Below, one piece after another: positions 33,083 through 45,229 of a DNA stretch of 64,000 nucleotides. The position numbers and the translations under genes are program-made. The stretch's first letter is position 1, and the number at the start of each line of letters is the position of its first letter. The stretch is taken from positions 1,534,507 through 1,598,506 of the forward strand of contig JAUJYN010000026.1 of assembly GCA_030737835.1 (NCBI GenBank). Reading direction: 5' to 3'. The DNA is from Acorus gramineus. Its lineage: Eukaryota > Streptophyta > Magnoliopsida > Acorales > Acoraceae. The notes below the pieces were generated by a model. It saw nothing but the letters and a program-made list of their open reading frames with translations. It ran no database searches and was not told the origin of the DNA.

Positions 33083-33183
33083 CCAAGTAAGGCTGAGGAG
33101 GTGGTGGTGTTGGTGGTGGCGGTTGCGGTGGTTTTGGTGCGCCAAGGGCACCCGAATACCTCCCCTTTCTTTCCCCTCCTTTG
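33083..33183 (+). other. Exon-like block 2 of a type I LTR
   Basis: 101 nt bounded by CCTGATTTTCAG and GTAAGCTCTC. A donor-like AAG|GTGTGT lies upstream at 32991. Blocks of the same origin occur in all LTR types (for example 34829-34940) with the boundaries kept. Confidence 0.5.
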
Positions 33184-33299
33184 GTAAGCTCTCCTCCTCC
33201 CTTATCTTTGTTTTAAATGGTTGTTAGGGCTGTTAGGGTGTTCATGCATGCCATGCATGGGTGGTAGGGTGAGTGTGAGGGCTGTGGAGGGGGTGGGAG

Positions 33300-33665
33300 A
33301 GATTTGGGCGCGCGCGTCTGCACGCGTAGAGGGGTGATGGTGCGCGTAGTCGGGCGCGCTGGCGGGCGCACGCGCGTACGCGCAGGCGCGCAAACGTGCG
33401 CGTGAGGGGCTGGGCGGGCGCGCAGTGCGCGCGAGTGCGCGCGGGCACGCGCGAGCATGCGCGAGCGCGGGGCAGCGCGTCTGGGCGCGCGGCAGTGCGC
33501 CAGGGGGTGCGGGGGCGCGTGCGTGCATGCTTATGCGTGCGTACGCGTGCGGGGGCCATGCGTGTGGCTGCCCGAGGGTTCGGGTAGGTGTCGGGGCACT
33601 CGGACTTGCGTGCGTACGTGCGTACTCGCATGCGTGCGAGCCCGTATGCGTGCTTGTCCGAGTCT
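33300..33665. repeat. GC-rich alternating purine-pyrimidine block
   Basis: Dominated by GCGCGTGCGT-type words on this strand. It lies between exon-like blocks 2 and 3 of the LTR. Equivalent blocks are near 22170-22510, 28780-29090, 47590-48260 (reverse), 54600-54925, 55880-56340 and 61655-62000. Confidence 0.85.
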
Positions 33666-33737
33666 TTGGCATTTCTAGTAAATTCCATGTATATTTATGT
33701 AGTTATACTCACCATATTGAATGCCCTTGTCTTGCAG

Positions 33738-33773
33738 ATCTTGGCGAACGGTCACGCAACGACCCGGGTTGCG
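33738..33773 (+). other. Exon-like 36-nt block 3 of a type I LTR
   Basis: Preceded by TTGTCTTGCAG and followed by GTGAGTGGG. It has the same length as in LTR types II-a and III. Confidence 0.5.
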
Positions 33774-34828
33774 GTGAGTGGGTCGATCCAACCCAGTGGG
33801 GAGGCATTGATGCACGTTGGCGTGCATTGCCCTCCCCTGGGGCACCATAACTGCATATTAACTTGTGTGAATAAAAACTTATGATAATGCATGTTATGCT
33901 ATGATGTACCCATGCCATGTTAGACATTGTATGCTAGGGATATACATCCATGTATCATGTATAGGAGCCCATACATGCCTAGATACCATGTCCCATGTTT
34001 GAAAAGCCTTGATCCATGCATGTTCCCATCTAGTTTAATTTAATTAAACCAAAATGAGAATATATAAGTGTAAGCATGCCTTAGAAAATATTATAACCTT
34101 GTTATTATAATATTTAAATGCTTCCATGATGAATTCCTTGTATATTTATTATCCATGTTATATGTTATGCCTGTGTCATTTGGAGCCATTTCGGTTAAGC
34201 CTTGGTCACTTCTGGGTCATTCAGGGCCTTTTTGTTTTTTCGATCGGAGCCGCTAAAATTTTGGCTTTTAGTCACCTGCGGGAGTTAGAGTACTCTGATT
34301 GGAAATCTGACTGCATATTATGGGTCCTGGTACCGTTTAGTACTACCCATAAAAATTTCATCGAATTCCGGTAACGTTTTGAAAAATATGCAGTTCCAAA
34401 CCGTATCCGGGTTTTAAAAGTTCCTAGTTAGTCGAATAGTGTGAGATATTTTGGGGATGTGGTGACCTTTAATAACTTTACCCCCACCTTGCTTAGGGAT
34501 GAAACCTTTGGTTATTGGTTATGTGAGTGGGTGAGCCTAACCCTAACCTCACCCCCCCCTTAAGGTCACCCCTAGGCACTATTTGGGCATGAAAATGACA
34601 TTTTTGCCCTCTCTCTCTCCCCCTCTCTCCCATTTCGTGGAACTCTCTCAAGCTCCCTCTCTTGGTCTTTTTTTTTCCCTCTCTTTGTGTGTGGAGAAGG
34701 AGGAGGAAGAATCCATTGAAGGTGAAGGTGAAGAAGGAAGCAAGAGGTGAGTTTTGTGTATGTGTTCTTGTGGTTGTGGTTTCTCCTCTCTCAAGCTCCC
34801 TCTCATGTCTCCCCCCCCTGTTTTTCAG

Positions 34829-34940
34829 CCAAAGAAGGCTGAGGAGATGCTGAAGAGATGGTGGTAGTGGTGGTGGTGGTTGAGGTGGTCATGGGTGTGT
34901 CGATAACCCCGCATCTCCCCATTTCCCTCCCCCTGTTTCG
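34829..34940 (+). other. Exon-like block 2 of a type III LTR
   Basis: 112 nt between CTGTTTTTCAG and GTAAGGCAG. An 82-nt interval separates it from donor-like GAG|GTGAGT at 34747, a plausible length for a plant intron. Confidence 0.5.
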
Positions 34941-35459
34941 GTAAGGCAGCTCACTATCTTTTAAAGATCTCAGTGAATCTAGTATTTAGAGGCATATTGT
35001 TAGGATTATGTCTTCTTATGGTTTGATCATCTATGTGTCTAGATGTTATATATGAAAGTTAGGGTTATTATGATATCTGTGTTGTAAGTTAGAACCTGTT
35101 TTGCATGGTCTGTCCAGATACGCATAGGAATTGATCTGCTTCGGGAAATGATTTGTTTCGGGCTTGTAGAGGCAAAGTTAGGTTCTAATGTTTTCATGGA
35201 TTATAATCCCAGAATATCATAGAATGGGCATAATTTATTTCATAATTTTTGGAGGTGTATTGCCTGCTGTGGAGACCAATTAGTAGGGCTGGTTGCAGCA
35301 GGTTTGGCAGTTTTGCTTTGTTGAGTGTCAAGGAGTTGTTTGCATGTGCCTTGGGTGATAATATGGAAGTATCAGGAGTTAGGGGCTTCATGAAGTAGGC
35401 TTATATGTGTGATAGGAGGTTCCATATTTTAATTGTGGATCATTGGTTGTGTTTTACAG

Positions 35460-35495
35460 ATCTCGTAGACCGGACGCGCGACGATCCGGGTATCT
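35460..35495 (+). other. Exon-like 36-nt block 3 of a type III LTR
   Basis: Preceded by TGTTTTACAG and followed by GTGAGTGG. The 40497-44114 LTR has the same block with TTTTGCAG. Confidence 0.5.
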
Positions 35496-37749
35496 GTGAG
35501 TGGTTTGATCCAATCCCCCCCATCGAGATGCACTCGACGCGCGTAGTCGTACGTCGCGCATCGATGGGGCATCCTAGGTATGCTACTTGTGTAGATAAGT
35601 AGTATGGCCATGCTTAAGCTATAATATGTTAGATATATATGCATGTATTGTATCCATGTATGAATGATTGTATTGCATGCGCCCCTCTAGTATGGGCATG
35701 TATTTTATAAATGTGTATGGATGTATAGAATATGGCATATCTTAGGTAGTATTGTAATACAACTCCCACCATATTAATTGGAATATCCAACATGATTAAG
35801 TCTGGGTTAATAACAAGCACATGCCTAATATTCCCTTGCGATAAGACTCGAGGGCGTGGTGTAGTTGTTGCGCCCATGCTAATTGGGCAAAGCTATGACC
35901 AGCTTCATGAGATGATGATCGCTCTCGCCCTCTCCCTCTGAACGAACTGAGTAAGTAGATGCGATTTTCTACTCGACTCAAGTTCGTTTGGAATATTGGC
36001 ATGCAACTATTAGCGCGCGAGATCGCGCTTGACCCTTTCTTTTAAGTTGGCGATATCCAACGCATGCTTAAGTTAGGCCTTGTGTGCTTATGTGATTAAT
36101 GACAATGTATGCATGTTGTATGATTTATTATGATGTAAATCCATGTTAGGGAATGTCCTTATAATTATTAGATGATTGTGCATATGGTTCATGCACATAG
36201 CTGGATATATTTATATGCGCATGTTAAAAACTGATAGGCCTATCTGAAATAGGCGTGGGTGTGACCCGCTGTCGGGTTGTACCTTATTAGTTAGAGCGCT
36301 AGCGATGTAATCGCCCCGTGCATCCGAGCGATACACTCGTTTGGAATTCAGGAGAATTCATTATCTTATTGGTTTTGTTAAGCCGGTAGTGGGACATTAA
36401 GTTAGGCCTACCCGTGCTAGGCGTGTTATGTGCCTTGGGATTATTTCTGCATGAGAACAGAGGCAACCCCCCCCCTTTTGTGTCTGAGCGACGCAACGGT
36501 GTGGGAGTACAATAGTGTTCTCTATCTCGATATGTGATTACCGAGAGTAGTTCTTTTTCCATTGGGTTCGCTTTGCGAACATGGAATGTTTACTCCCAAT
36601 GTCGTCCGTGTTGAAGAGACCCGAGTTGTAGCTGTCCTGACAGAGGGCTCCCATCCGTAGGTACCACCGATGCGTTCGGGAGCGTACTGATCGTGGGAGT
36701 GTACCAGGTAGATGCTACCCGGGAGAGTGTTAACGAATGATATTGCGAGTGTGGAATCGTTCTCCCCTTCGTTGGATCCGATGTAGAAACTTTTCGGCGT
36801 TGGAAAAGCTGTCCTGACAGAGGGCTCCCATCCGTAGGTACCACCGAGGCGTTCGAAAGCGTACTGATCGTGGGAGTATACCAGGTAGTGACTACCCGGG
36901 GAAAGGGCTACCGGTGGACCAAGGGTGTAGAGCAGTCTAAGTCTCTTCCAAAAGTCCCAAGAGTCTCCCTCCGGGAGTGAGGGTGAGGATGAGGTGAAGA
37001 CACGTCGCCTCGTGACCCATTCGTTGTTCGTCCGTTCCCATAGTTGTTGGGTCCGGTCTCGTATCGATGTTCAAAGACATCGTTGGGCAGTTATCTTGAG
37101 GTTGATGATCCAGTAGTGTTGCGTAGACTAGTAATCCCGGGTCTCCTCGACCAACGGTATGGTCTCTCCCCAAAAGTCCCAAGAGTCTCCCTCCGGGAGT
37201 GAGGGTGAGGTTGGTCGCGCCGCCGCGTGACCTTGTTATCCATTGGGTTTCTACCCATGTTTTCCTTGAAAGGAAATTGCTTTAGTATTGAACTGTTGTA
37301 TGGTGATTGGTTTCCAGCCACTCACTGAGCTTGTAGCTCACCCCTCGCATATTGTTTCTTTTCAGGAGCAGTGTTGGGCGTGGAGCTGGAGCTTTCTTAT
37401 GGCGTGGTCTTATGGGCGTGGAGCGTTCTTCCGGCGGGTGGCGAGTGCGAGGCTGTCAGCAGTCCTAGAGTCATTGTATGTATTGTAAATCATGCATGTG
37501 GCACAGGTTGTATTTTCTTTGGTCTAGACTTGGCTCTCACAGGACAGTGATTGTGTATTCGAGTCTATAATAATGTTTTTGGTTTACAGACATTGTTTAT
37601 ATATTATGCTTCCGCTTTTCAGTCAGTTATCATTATCCTTGCTTTGCCACCTTGTGTGTTGTTGTTGGAGTCTTTATTGACCTCTGGTATTGATAGCTGA
37701 TATTTTATTATTGCCATGTCTCGGGGACGGCCGCCCTTGGGGCGTGACA

Positions 37750-40496
37750 AAAGTTGGTATCAGGGCCTGGTCCTGTCCGAGCCTCAGTCTAGTCGTATAG
37801 ATGATAAGTCGTAGGATTGTCGTCTGAGTACTCTTGTTTCAGAAGTTATCTTAGGTTGCTGACATGCCTCCTTGCATCCGTTGACGTGGACGTGACCCCC
37901 CCTAGACCCACCCTTAAGTTGTTGACTGGGTCGACTGAATAGGGTCAGTTGTTGGATCCCTTGTTGCGGGATTAAGGCTTGGGTAGGAGATTCCAGCCCA
38001 GTAGTATGATAGTGATGAATTGGTTGCAATTTCTAAGGTATGGATTGCGTCTTGATAATGGAGCTCTTTCCCGTGCATCGGTATTGCTGGTAACCATTGA
38101 GTTCGCGTGCGGCGCCAGTTTCAAGTGTTGAGGATGTGGCGTATTGCTCATTAAGGGATGATGTCTTCTTCCAGCCTTCCTACTCAGGATTAAGGGGCCT
38201 TGCGGGGTCATCGTTGAGACCCGGGCTAGGGTACTCCGTGTTCCTTGTTTGGTTGTTGGGATATCCTATATCGGGCCCTCATAGTGCCCTGCCAAGGTTC
38301 TTTTCCCAGTCAAGGAATACCTTAGAAGCATCAAATTGATGATGGATTTTTCCTCTCACTTGGAAGGTGCTGTAGCGAGTGGTGATGCATATGATCGGGA
38401 TTGGGTGCATCCTATTGCAGCTTGGTGGGCGATTGCTTGTGGACTGGGTTCCATAGTGGCATCTGGAGTCGCTTCGATATATCATTGTGCGTTGTAGCTG
38501 CCCGGTTGAGGCCAGAGCCCTGTGAGGTGCTCCCAGATACTATGCTTGTTGGTGCGCCCATATGGCAGAGATAGTGGGCTTGGGAGGCTACCAGGTAGAG
38601 GCCACACCAGGAGAGTGCTACTGGATGATGTCGAGAGCGTGGACTCCCTGTGATGAATCTGCCCATGGAGTGCAGGATGCTGGAGTTCCAATGGTTATAG
38701 ATGAGCGACCTATCTCTGGCGGCATGTGAAGCATAGTTGTGGATACTGTCGCGTTTTGCCCCACATTGGTCACAAATGAGGAGACGCGATGCTAACGTTC
38801 GTGATGGGACTCAACCGCCTTATCAGATAGATGACGTTGCATAGGCATTGTCGAGGTTCGACGACCCCTTATTGCGTGTCTTGTGGATTAAGTGCGGTTG
38901 AGCGGTTTACCAAGCGTGTAAGTGTCATCATGAGCGCCAGCCATGCTCGAGGAGCAGAATCTGGACTTAATTGTTCGTGGTGTTGTTTTGATCTTCCCGT
39001 AAGGGTTGAAGATCAGGTACCCCCTTGCCGTGAATTGATGATCTATTTGACCAGCTCTGGGAGCGAGTGTCTGCTATTAGATCGATCTTCGTACAAAGGT
39101 ACCACAAATCGGAGATCCGGGAGTTGGACATCCTGTAGATGGCCTTTCGTGACCGTTCAGGCACTACGAGTTTTAAGTACTGCCGTCGGGGTTGACGAAT
39201 GCGCCGGATGCCTTCGTGGATCTCAAAAGTTTTATTGGGCCTCCGTGGACTACTTTGAGGTAGTCTTCATTGAGATTGCTAGTGGTGCGATGAAAAGGCG
39301 ATATGGGTGACCTTGTTTCCCCAGGTTGGCATGCCCTCAGGCAAAGTTTGAGAATCATCATCGCATTGGAAAGCGTCAGTCCATGGAGATTCCTCAGTGG
39401 ACGTGGGAGTGGGTTATCAGGGATTGTTGTGGACTCGCTAATGTCACATTCGGGTCACGACACCGTCTAGGTGATCATTGACCGACTGACTAAGTCCACG
39501 CTTCCCTCCCTAATCTGACTGATTGAGTCTCTGGACGCCTTGACGTGGGTTTTCACCTTCGCGATTGTTCGTCTTCATGGCACTCTGGTCGGCACTATTT
39601 TCGGTTGAGACACGAGGGTTACTTTAAGGTTGTGGCGCAACCTTGGCAGGCTTTGGCGCGAGCCTCCATTTAAGTATAGCGTTTCATCGCCGATGGAAAG
39701 CCAGACAAAGAGGACGATTCAGACCTTGGAGGACATGCTAAGTGCCTGCGTGCTCGATGATGAGGGCAGTTGGGTGAGGCACCACCCATTTGTTGGGGTA
39801 TGCCTGCAAAACGACTGCCATTCGAGCATCCAGATGGATCTGTGAAAGGCACTCTACATGCGCAATTTTATACCTCCCTTGTGTTGGGACGGTTGAGGAG
39901 CGCCAGTTGGAGGGGCCATAAGTTAGTTGTTTGATCTTGTGGTGGCCAGGTTGGTTCGTGTGTGCATCTGCACCTCTCAGAAGCGATAGAGGGGCTACGC
40001 AGGTCATCGTCACCAGGAGTTTACCTTCGGGTTTGGCGACCATGTTTTTCTGAAGGTGTCCCAGTTTAAGGGCATTCTATGTTTTGACGTTCGGGGCAAG
40101 ATGAGTTGGCCCTTCATCGGACCATTTCTCGTCATTGAGTGGGTTGGGGAGGTGGCTTGTCATGTAGCCTTTCCCCCACAGCTGGCTCATGCCCACAACG
40201 TCGTCCTTGTCTCATGGCCGAGGCGTTATGTCCACGATCCTGCTCATGTCATTCTGTTTGACCGTCTCATCCTTGAGTTGGATTTGTCGTTCGTGGAGCA
40301 GTGGATCGAGGTCAAGGACCAGCATGAGAAGAGGCTCCACGCTAAGACCGTTCCTTTGATTACAGTGTGTCGGTAGCGCCAGTCTGGTGCATGGACCACT
40401 AGGGAGCAAAAGGTCTATGCGAGATACTTGCTATATTCGGTCTTCCCTTTGGGTTTCCTTAAATTTCGAGGACTAAATTTCCTAAGGGGGGGAGAA
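37750..40496 (+). pseudogene. Internal region of the III-c element: decayed, scrambled pol
   Basis: A short gag-like start (ATGCCTCCTTGCAT near 37864) leads into non-coding sequence. An a-type LTR fragment lies at about 38190-38300. From about 38380 the sequence is collinear with 25740-27838 of the type II element: LTR-like modules (38580-38640), an RT remnant from about 39040, integrase remnants with EDMLSACVLDDEGSWVRH near 39736, and a chromodomain remnant with LDLSFVEQWIE near 40275. Stops and frameshifts occur throughout. A polypurine tract, AAGGGGGGGAGAA, precedes the 3' LTR. Confidence 0.85.
37755..37766 (+). other. Primer-binding site, initiator tRNA-Met (one mismatch)
   Basis: TGGTATCAGGGC, one base different from the perfect site, five bases after the 5' LTR. 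Confidence 0.85.
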
Positions 40497-43400
40497 TGTT
40501 ATGCCTGTGTCATTTGGAGCCATTTCGGTTAAGCCTTGGTCACTTCTGGGTCATTCGGGGCCTTTTGTTTTTTCGATCAGAGCCGCTAAAATTTTGGCTT
40601 TTAGCCACCTGCGGGAGTTAGAGTACTCTGATTAGAAATCTGACTGCATATTATGGGTCCTGGTACCGTTTAGTACTACCCATAAAAATTTCATCGAATT
40701 CCGGTAACGTTTTGAAAAATATGCAGTTCCAAACCGTATTCGGGTTTTAAGAGTTCCTGGTTGGTCGAATAGTGTGAGATATTTTGGGGATGTGGTGACC
40801 TTTGGAAACTTTACCCCCACCTTGCTTAGGGATGAAGAAACCTTTGGTTATTGGTTATGTGAGTGGGTGAGCCTAACCCTAACCTCACCCCCCCTTAAGG
40901 TCACCCTAGGCACTATTTGGGCATGAAAATGACATTTTTGCCCTCTCTCTCTCTCCCCCTCTCTCCCATTTCGTGGAACTCTCTCAAGCTCCCTCTCTTG
41001 GTCTTTTTTTTTCCTCTCTTTGTGTGTGGATAAGGAGGAGGAAGAATCCATTGAAGGTGACGGTGAAGAAGGAACCAAGAGGTGAGTTTTGTGTATGTGT
41101 TGTTGTGGTTGTGGTTTCTCCTCTCTCAAGCTCCCTCTCATGTCTCCCCCCCCCTGTTTTTCAGCCAAAGAAGGCTGAGGAGATGCTGAAGAGATGGTGG
41201 TAGTGGTGGTGGTGGTTGAGGTGGTCGTGGGTGTGTCGATAACCCTGCATCTCCCATTTCCCTCCCCCTATTTCGGTAAGGCAGCTCACTGTCTTTTAAA
41301 GATCTCAGTGAATCTAGTATTTAGAGGCATATTTTTAGGATTATGTCTGTTAAGATTTGATCATCGATGTGTCTACATGTTATATAAGAAATTTTGGGTC
41401 ATTATGATATTTGTGTTGTAAGTTAGAACCAGTTTTGTATGGTCTGTCCAGATTCGCGTAGGAATTGACCTGCTTCTGGAAATTATATGTTTCGGGCTTG
41501 TAGAGGAAAAATTAGGATTAATGTCTTCATGGATTATGATCCCAGCATATAATAGAATGGGCATGATTTATTTCATAATTGTTGGAAGTGTATTGGGTGC
41601 TGTGGAGACCAATTAGTAGGGCTGGTTGCAGCAGGTTTGGCAGTTTTGCTTTGTTGAGTGTGAAGGAGTTGTTTGCATGTGTCTCGGGTGATAATATGGA
41701 AGTATCAGGGGTTATGGCCTTCATGAAGTAGGCTTACATGTGTGATAGGAGGTTCCATATTTTAATTGTGGATCATTGGTTGTGTTTTGCAGATCTCGTA
41801 GACCGGACGCGCGACGATCCGGGTATCTGTGAGTGGTTTGATCCAATCCCCCCCCTCGGGATGCGCTCGACGCGCATAGTCGCGCGTCGCGCATCGATGG
41901 GGCATCTTAGCTATACTATTTGTGTAGATAAGTAGTATGGCCATGCTTAAGCTATAATATGTTAGATATATTGCATGCTAGGCTTATATGCATGTATTGT
42001 ATCCATGTATCAATGATTGTATTGCATGCGCCCCTCTAGTATGGGCTTGTATTTTGTAAATGTGTATGGCTGTACAGAATATGGCATGTCTTAGGTAGTA
42101 TTGTAATACTACTCCCACCATATTAATTGGAATATCCAACATGATTAAGTCTGGGTTAATAACAGGCACCTGCCTAATATTCCCTTGTGATAAGACGCAA
42201 GGGCGTGGTGTAGTTGTTGCGCCCATGCTAATGGGGCAAAGCTATGACCAGCTTCATGAGATGATGATCGCTCTCGCCCTCTCCCTCTGAACGAACTGAG
42301 TAAGTAGATGCGATTTTCTACTCGACTCAGGTTCATTTGGAATATTGGCATGCAACTATTAGCGCGCGAGATCGCGTTTGACCCTTTCTTTTAAGTTGGC
42401 GATATCCAACGCATGCTTAAGTTATGCCTTGTGTGCTTATGTGATTAATGGCCATGTATGCATGTTGTATGATTTATTATGATGTAAATCCCTGTTAGGG
42501 AATGTCCTTATAATTATTAGATGATTGTGCATATGGTTCATGCACATAGCTGGATATATTTATATGTGCATGTTAAAAACTGATAGGCCTATCTGAAATA
42601 GGCGTGGGTATGACCCGCTGTCAGGTTGTACCTTATTAGTTAGAGCGCTAGCGATGTAATCGCCCCGTGCATCCGAGCGATGCACTCGTTTGGAATTCAG
42701 GAGAATTCATTATCTTATTGGTTTTGTTAAGTCGGTAGTTGGGACATTAAGCTAGGCCTACCCGTGCTAGGCTTGTATATGAACCGCCTGTTGGGTTATG
42801 TGCCTTGGGATTATTTCTGCGTGAGAGCAGAGGCAACCCCCTTGTGTCCGAGAGACGCAACCGTGTGGGAGTACAATAGTGTTCGCTCTCTCGATATGTG
42901 ATTATCGAGAGTAGTTATTTTTCCATTGGGTTCGCTTTGCGAACATGGAATGTTTACTCCCAATGTCGTCCGTGTTGAAGAGGCCCGGGTTGTAGCTGTC
43001 CTGACAGAGGGCTCCCATCCGTAGGTACCACCGATGCGTTCGGGAGCGTACTGATCATGGGAGTGTACCAGGTAGAGGCTACCCGGGAGAGGGCTAACGA
43101 ATGATATTGCGAGCGTGGAATCGTTCTCCCCTTCGTTGGATCCGATGTAGGAACTTCTCGGCGTTGGAAAAGCTGTCCTGACAGAGGGCTCCCATCCGTA
43201 GGTACCACCGATGCGTTCAGAAGCGTTTTGATCGTGGGAGTATACCAGGTAGTGACTACCCGGGGAAAGGGCTATCGGTGGACCAAGGGTGTAGAGCAGT
43301 CTAAGTCTCTTCCAAAGTCCCAAGAGTCTCCCTTCGGGAGTGAGGGTAAGGATGAGGTGAAGACACATCGCCTCGTGACCCATTCGTTGTTCGTCCGTTC

Positions 43401-44114
43401 CCATAGTTGTTGGGTCCGGTCTCGTATCGATGTTCAAAGACATTGTTGGGCAGTTATCTTCAGGTTGATGATCCAATAGTGTTGCGTAGACTAGTAATCC
43501 CGAATCTCCTAGACCAACGGTATGGTCTCTCCCCAAAATTCCCAAGAGTCTCCCCCCGGGAGTGAGGGTGAGGGTGAGGTTGGTCGCGCCGCCGCGTGAC
43601 CTTGTTATCCATTAGGTTTCTACCCATGTTTTCCTTCAAAGGAAATTGCTTTAGTATTGAACTGTTGTATGGTGATTGGTTTCCAGCCACTCACTGAGCT
43701 TGTAGCTCACCCTCGCATACTGTTTCTTTTCAGGAGCAGTTTGGGCATGGAGCTGGAGCTTTCCTGTGGCGTGGTCTTATAGGCGTGGAGCGTTCTTCCG
43801 GCGGGTGGCGAGTGCGAGGCTGTCAGCAGTCATAGAGTCATTGTATGTATTGTAAATCGTGCATGTGGCACAGGTTGTATTTTCTTTGGTCTAGACTTGG
43901 CTCTCACAGGACAGTGATTGTGTATTCGAGTCTGTAATAATGTTTTAGGTTTACATACATTGTTTATATATTATGCTTTCTCTTTTCAGTCAGTTATCAT
44001 TATCCTTGCTTTGCCACCTTGTGTGTTGTTGTTGGAGTCTTTATTGACCTAAGGTATTGATAGCTGATATTTTATTATTGCCACGTCTCGGGACGGCCGC
44101 CCTGGGGTGTGACA
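40497..44114 (+). repeat. 3' LTR of the III-c element
   Basis: 3618 bp, collinear with 34163-37749 and showing only scattered substitutions and small indels. Confidence 0.93.
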
Positions 44115-45125
44115 TTATATGCTGAAGTTGAGTCTCAAATCTTGCCTAATGAGTTTAGGAAAGTGTATGACCGCTTATGGGGATCATACTTGGCATTTGT
44201 CACTATGAATAATATGTTTTTCCCCGCATCTTAGTTATGCGCCCTGGAGGAATTCTTGAGAATTCGTTACCTCATCAGTGTTTAGTAACCGGTATCGACG
44301 GATCCAAGAGGATCGTATACGTGAGTGTAGATTGTTTTCTCCCCTTTGTTGGATCCGTGTAGGAACTAACCGAGTTGGGAAAAGCTGTCCTGACAGAGGG
44401 CTCCCATCCGTAGGTACTACCGATGCATTCGGGAACGTACTGATCATGGGAGTATACCAGGTAGAGGCTACTCGGGCAAAGGGCTACCGGTGGACCAATG
44501 GTGTAGAGTAGTCTAATCTCTCCCAAAAGTCCTATGTCACCTCTAAAGGGTGAGGGTGAGGGTGTGGTGGGCCGGCGTCGGTACGACCCACCAATTTGTG
44601 CAGTTACTCCCATCTTAGGGACTTTAATGATTTTAAAGGTTAAATATGAGTTGTGTTGCATGGATTGTACCATTCACTGAGCGTGTGGCTCACCCCTCGC
44701 ATATCTTTTTCCTCCAGTTGTCGCTGAGTCGGATCTGAAGGAGGAGCTCCCCGAGGCATCGCACCAGTAGCGGAGCAGCGTTTGCATTTTGGGTCTTGCG
44801 AGTGAGAGGCCATCATTATTCCCCTTTTTTTTCTCTATGTATTGTTACTCATGCTTGGGCACAGTACTTGTATGTTGATGTCTTTATTTTATATTGGCTC
44901 TCACAGGACAGTTGATTATGTATTCTAGTCTGTAATATGTCTTTGAATTACAGACTCAGTCGTTTAAGCTTCCGCTATATGTATATATATTATGTCAGCT
45001 ACATTGTTAATTGTGTTATTACCTTCGATGTTGTTAGAGTCTTTTATTGATCTCGTGTATGGACTGCTGATATTATATATATTTGCCACGTATCGGGGAC
45101 GGCCGCCCTGGGGCATGACAAAAGT

Positions 45126-45137
45126 TGGTATCAGAGC
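45126..45137 (+). other. Primer-binding site, initiator tRNA-Met
   Basis: TGGTATCAGAGC, perfect match, five bases after the 5' LTR of the I-b element. Confidence 0.92.
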
Positions 45138-45229
45138 CTGGTCCTGACAGAGATTGTTTTCTTAGAGATGAGTCCTAGGATTTCTATATGAGTATTCTGA
45201 TCCTAGTGTCTGTTTCTTAGGTTACTGAT

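Larger units (their letters stand above)
34163..37749 (+). repeat. 5' LTR of the III-c element
   Basis: 3587 bp. A CT-rich tract (about 34609-34640) precedes exon-like block 1. Donor- and acceptor-like sites follow at 34747, 34828, 34941, 35459, 35496 and 37365. Two ~180-bp GTAGGTACCACCGATG modules lie at about 36600-36900. There is no GC-rich block. Confidence 0.93.
34163..44114 (+). mobile_element. Complete type III-c Tekay-like LTR retrotransposon, non-autonomous; target duplication TTATA
   Basis: LTRs at 34163-37749 and 40497-44114 begin TGTTATGCCTGTGTCATTTG and end in TGACA. TTATA flanks the element at 34158-34162 and 44115-44119. The internal region is only ~2.75 kb (37750-40496) with no intact gene. 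The two LTRs look very similar by eye, so the insertion is fairly recent. It lies in the 5' LTR of the I-b element and is therefore younger than that element. Confidence 0.95.
32409..45120 (+). repeat. 5' LTR of the I-b element (interrupted)
   Basis: LTR sequence is 32409-34162 plus 44120-45120, about 2755 bp without the insertion. The uninterrupted counterpart of the insertion site is near 59270 in the 3' LTR, where the sequence around TTATATGCT reads through. Confidence 0.92.
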
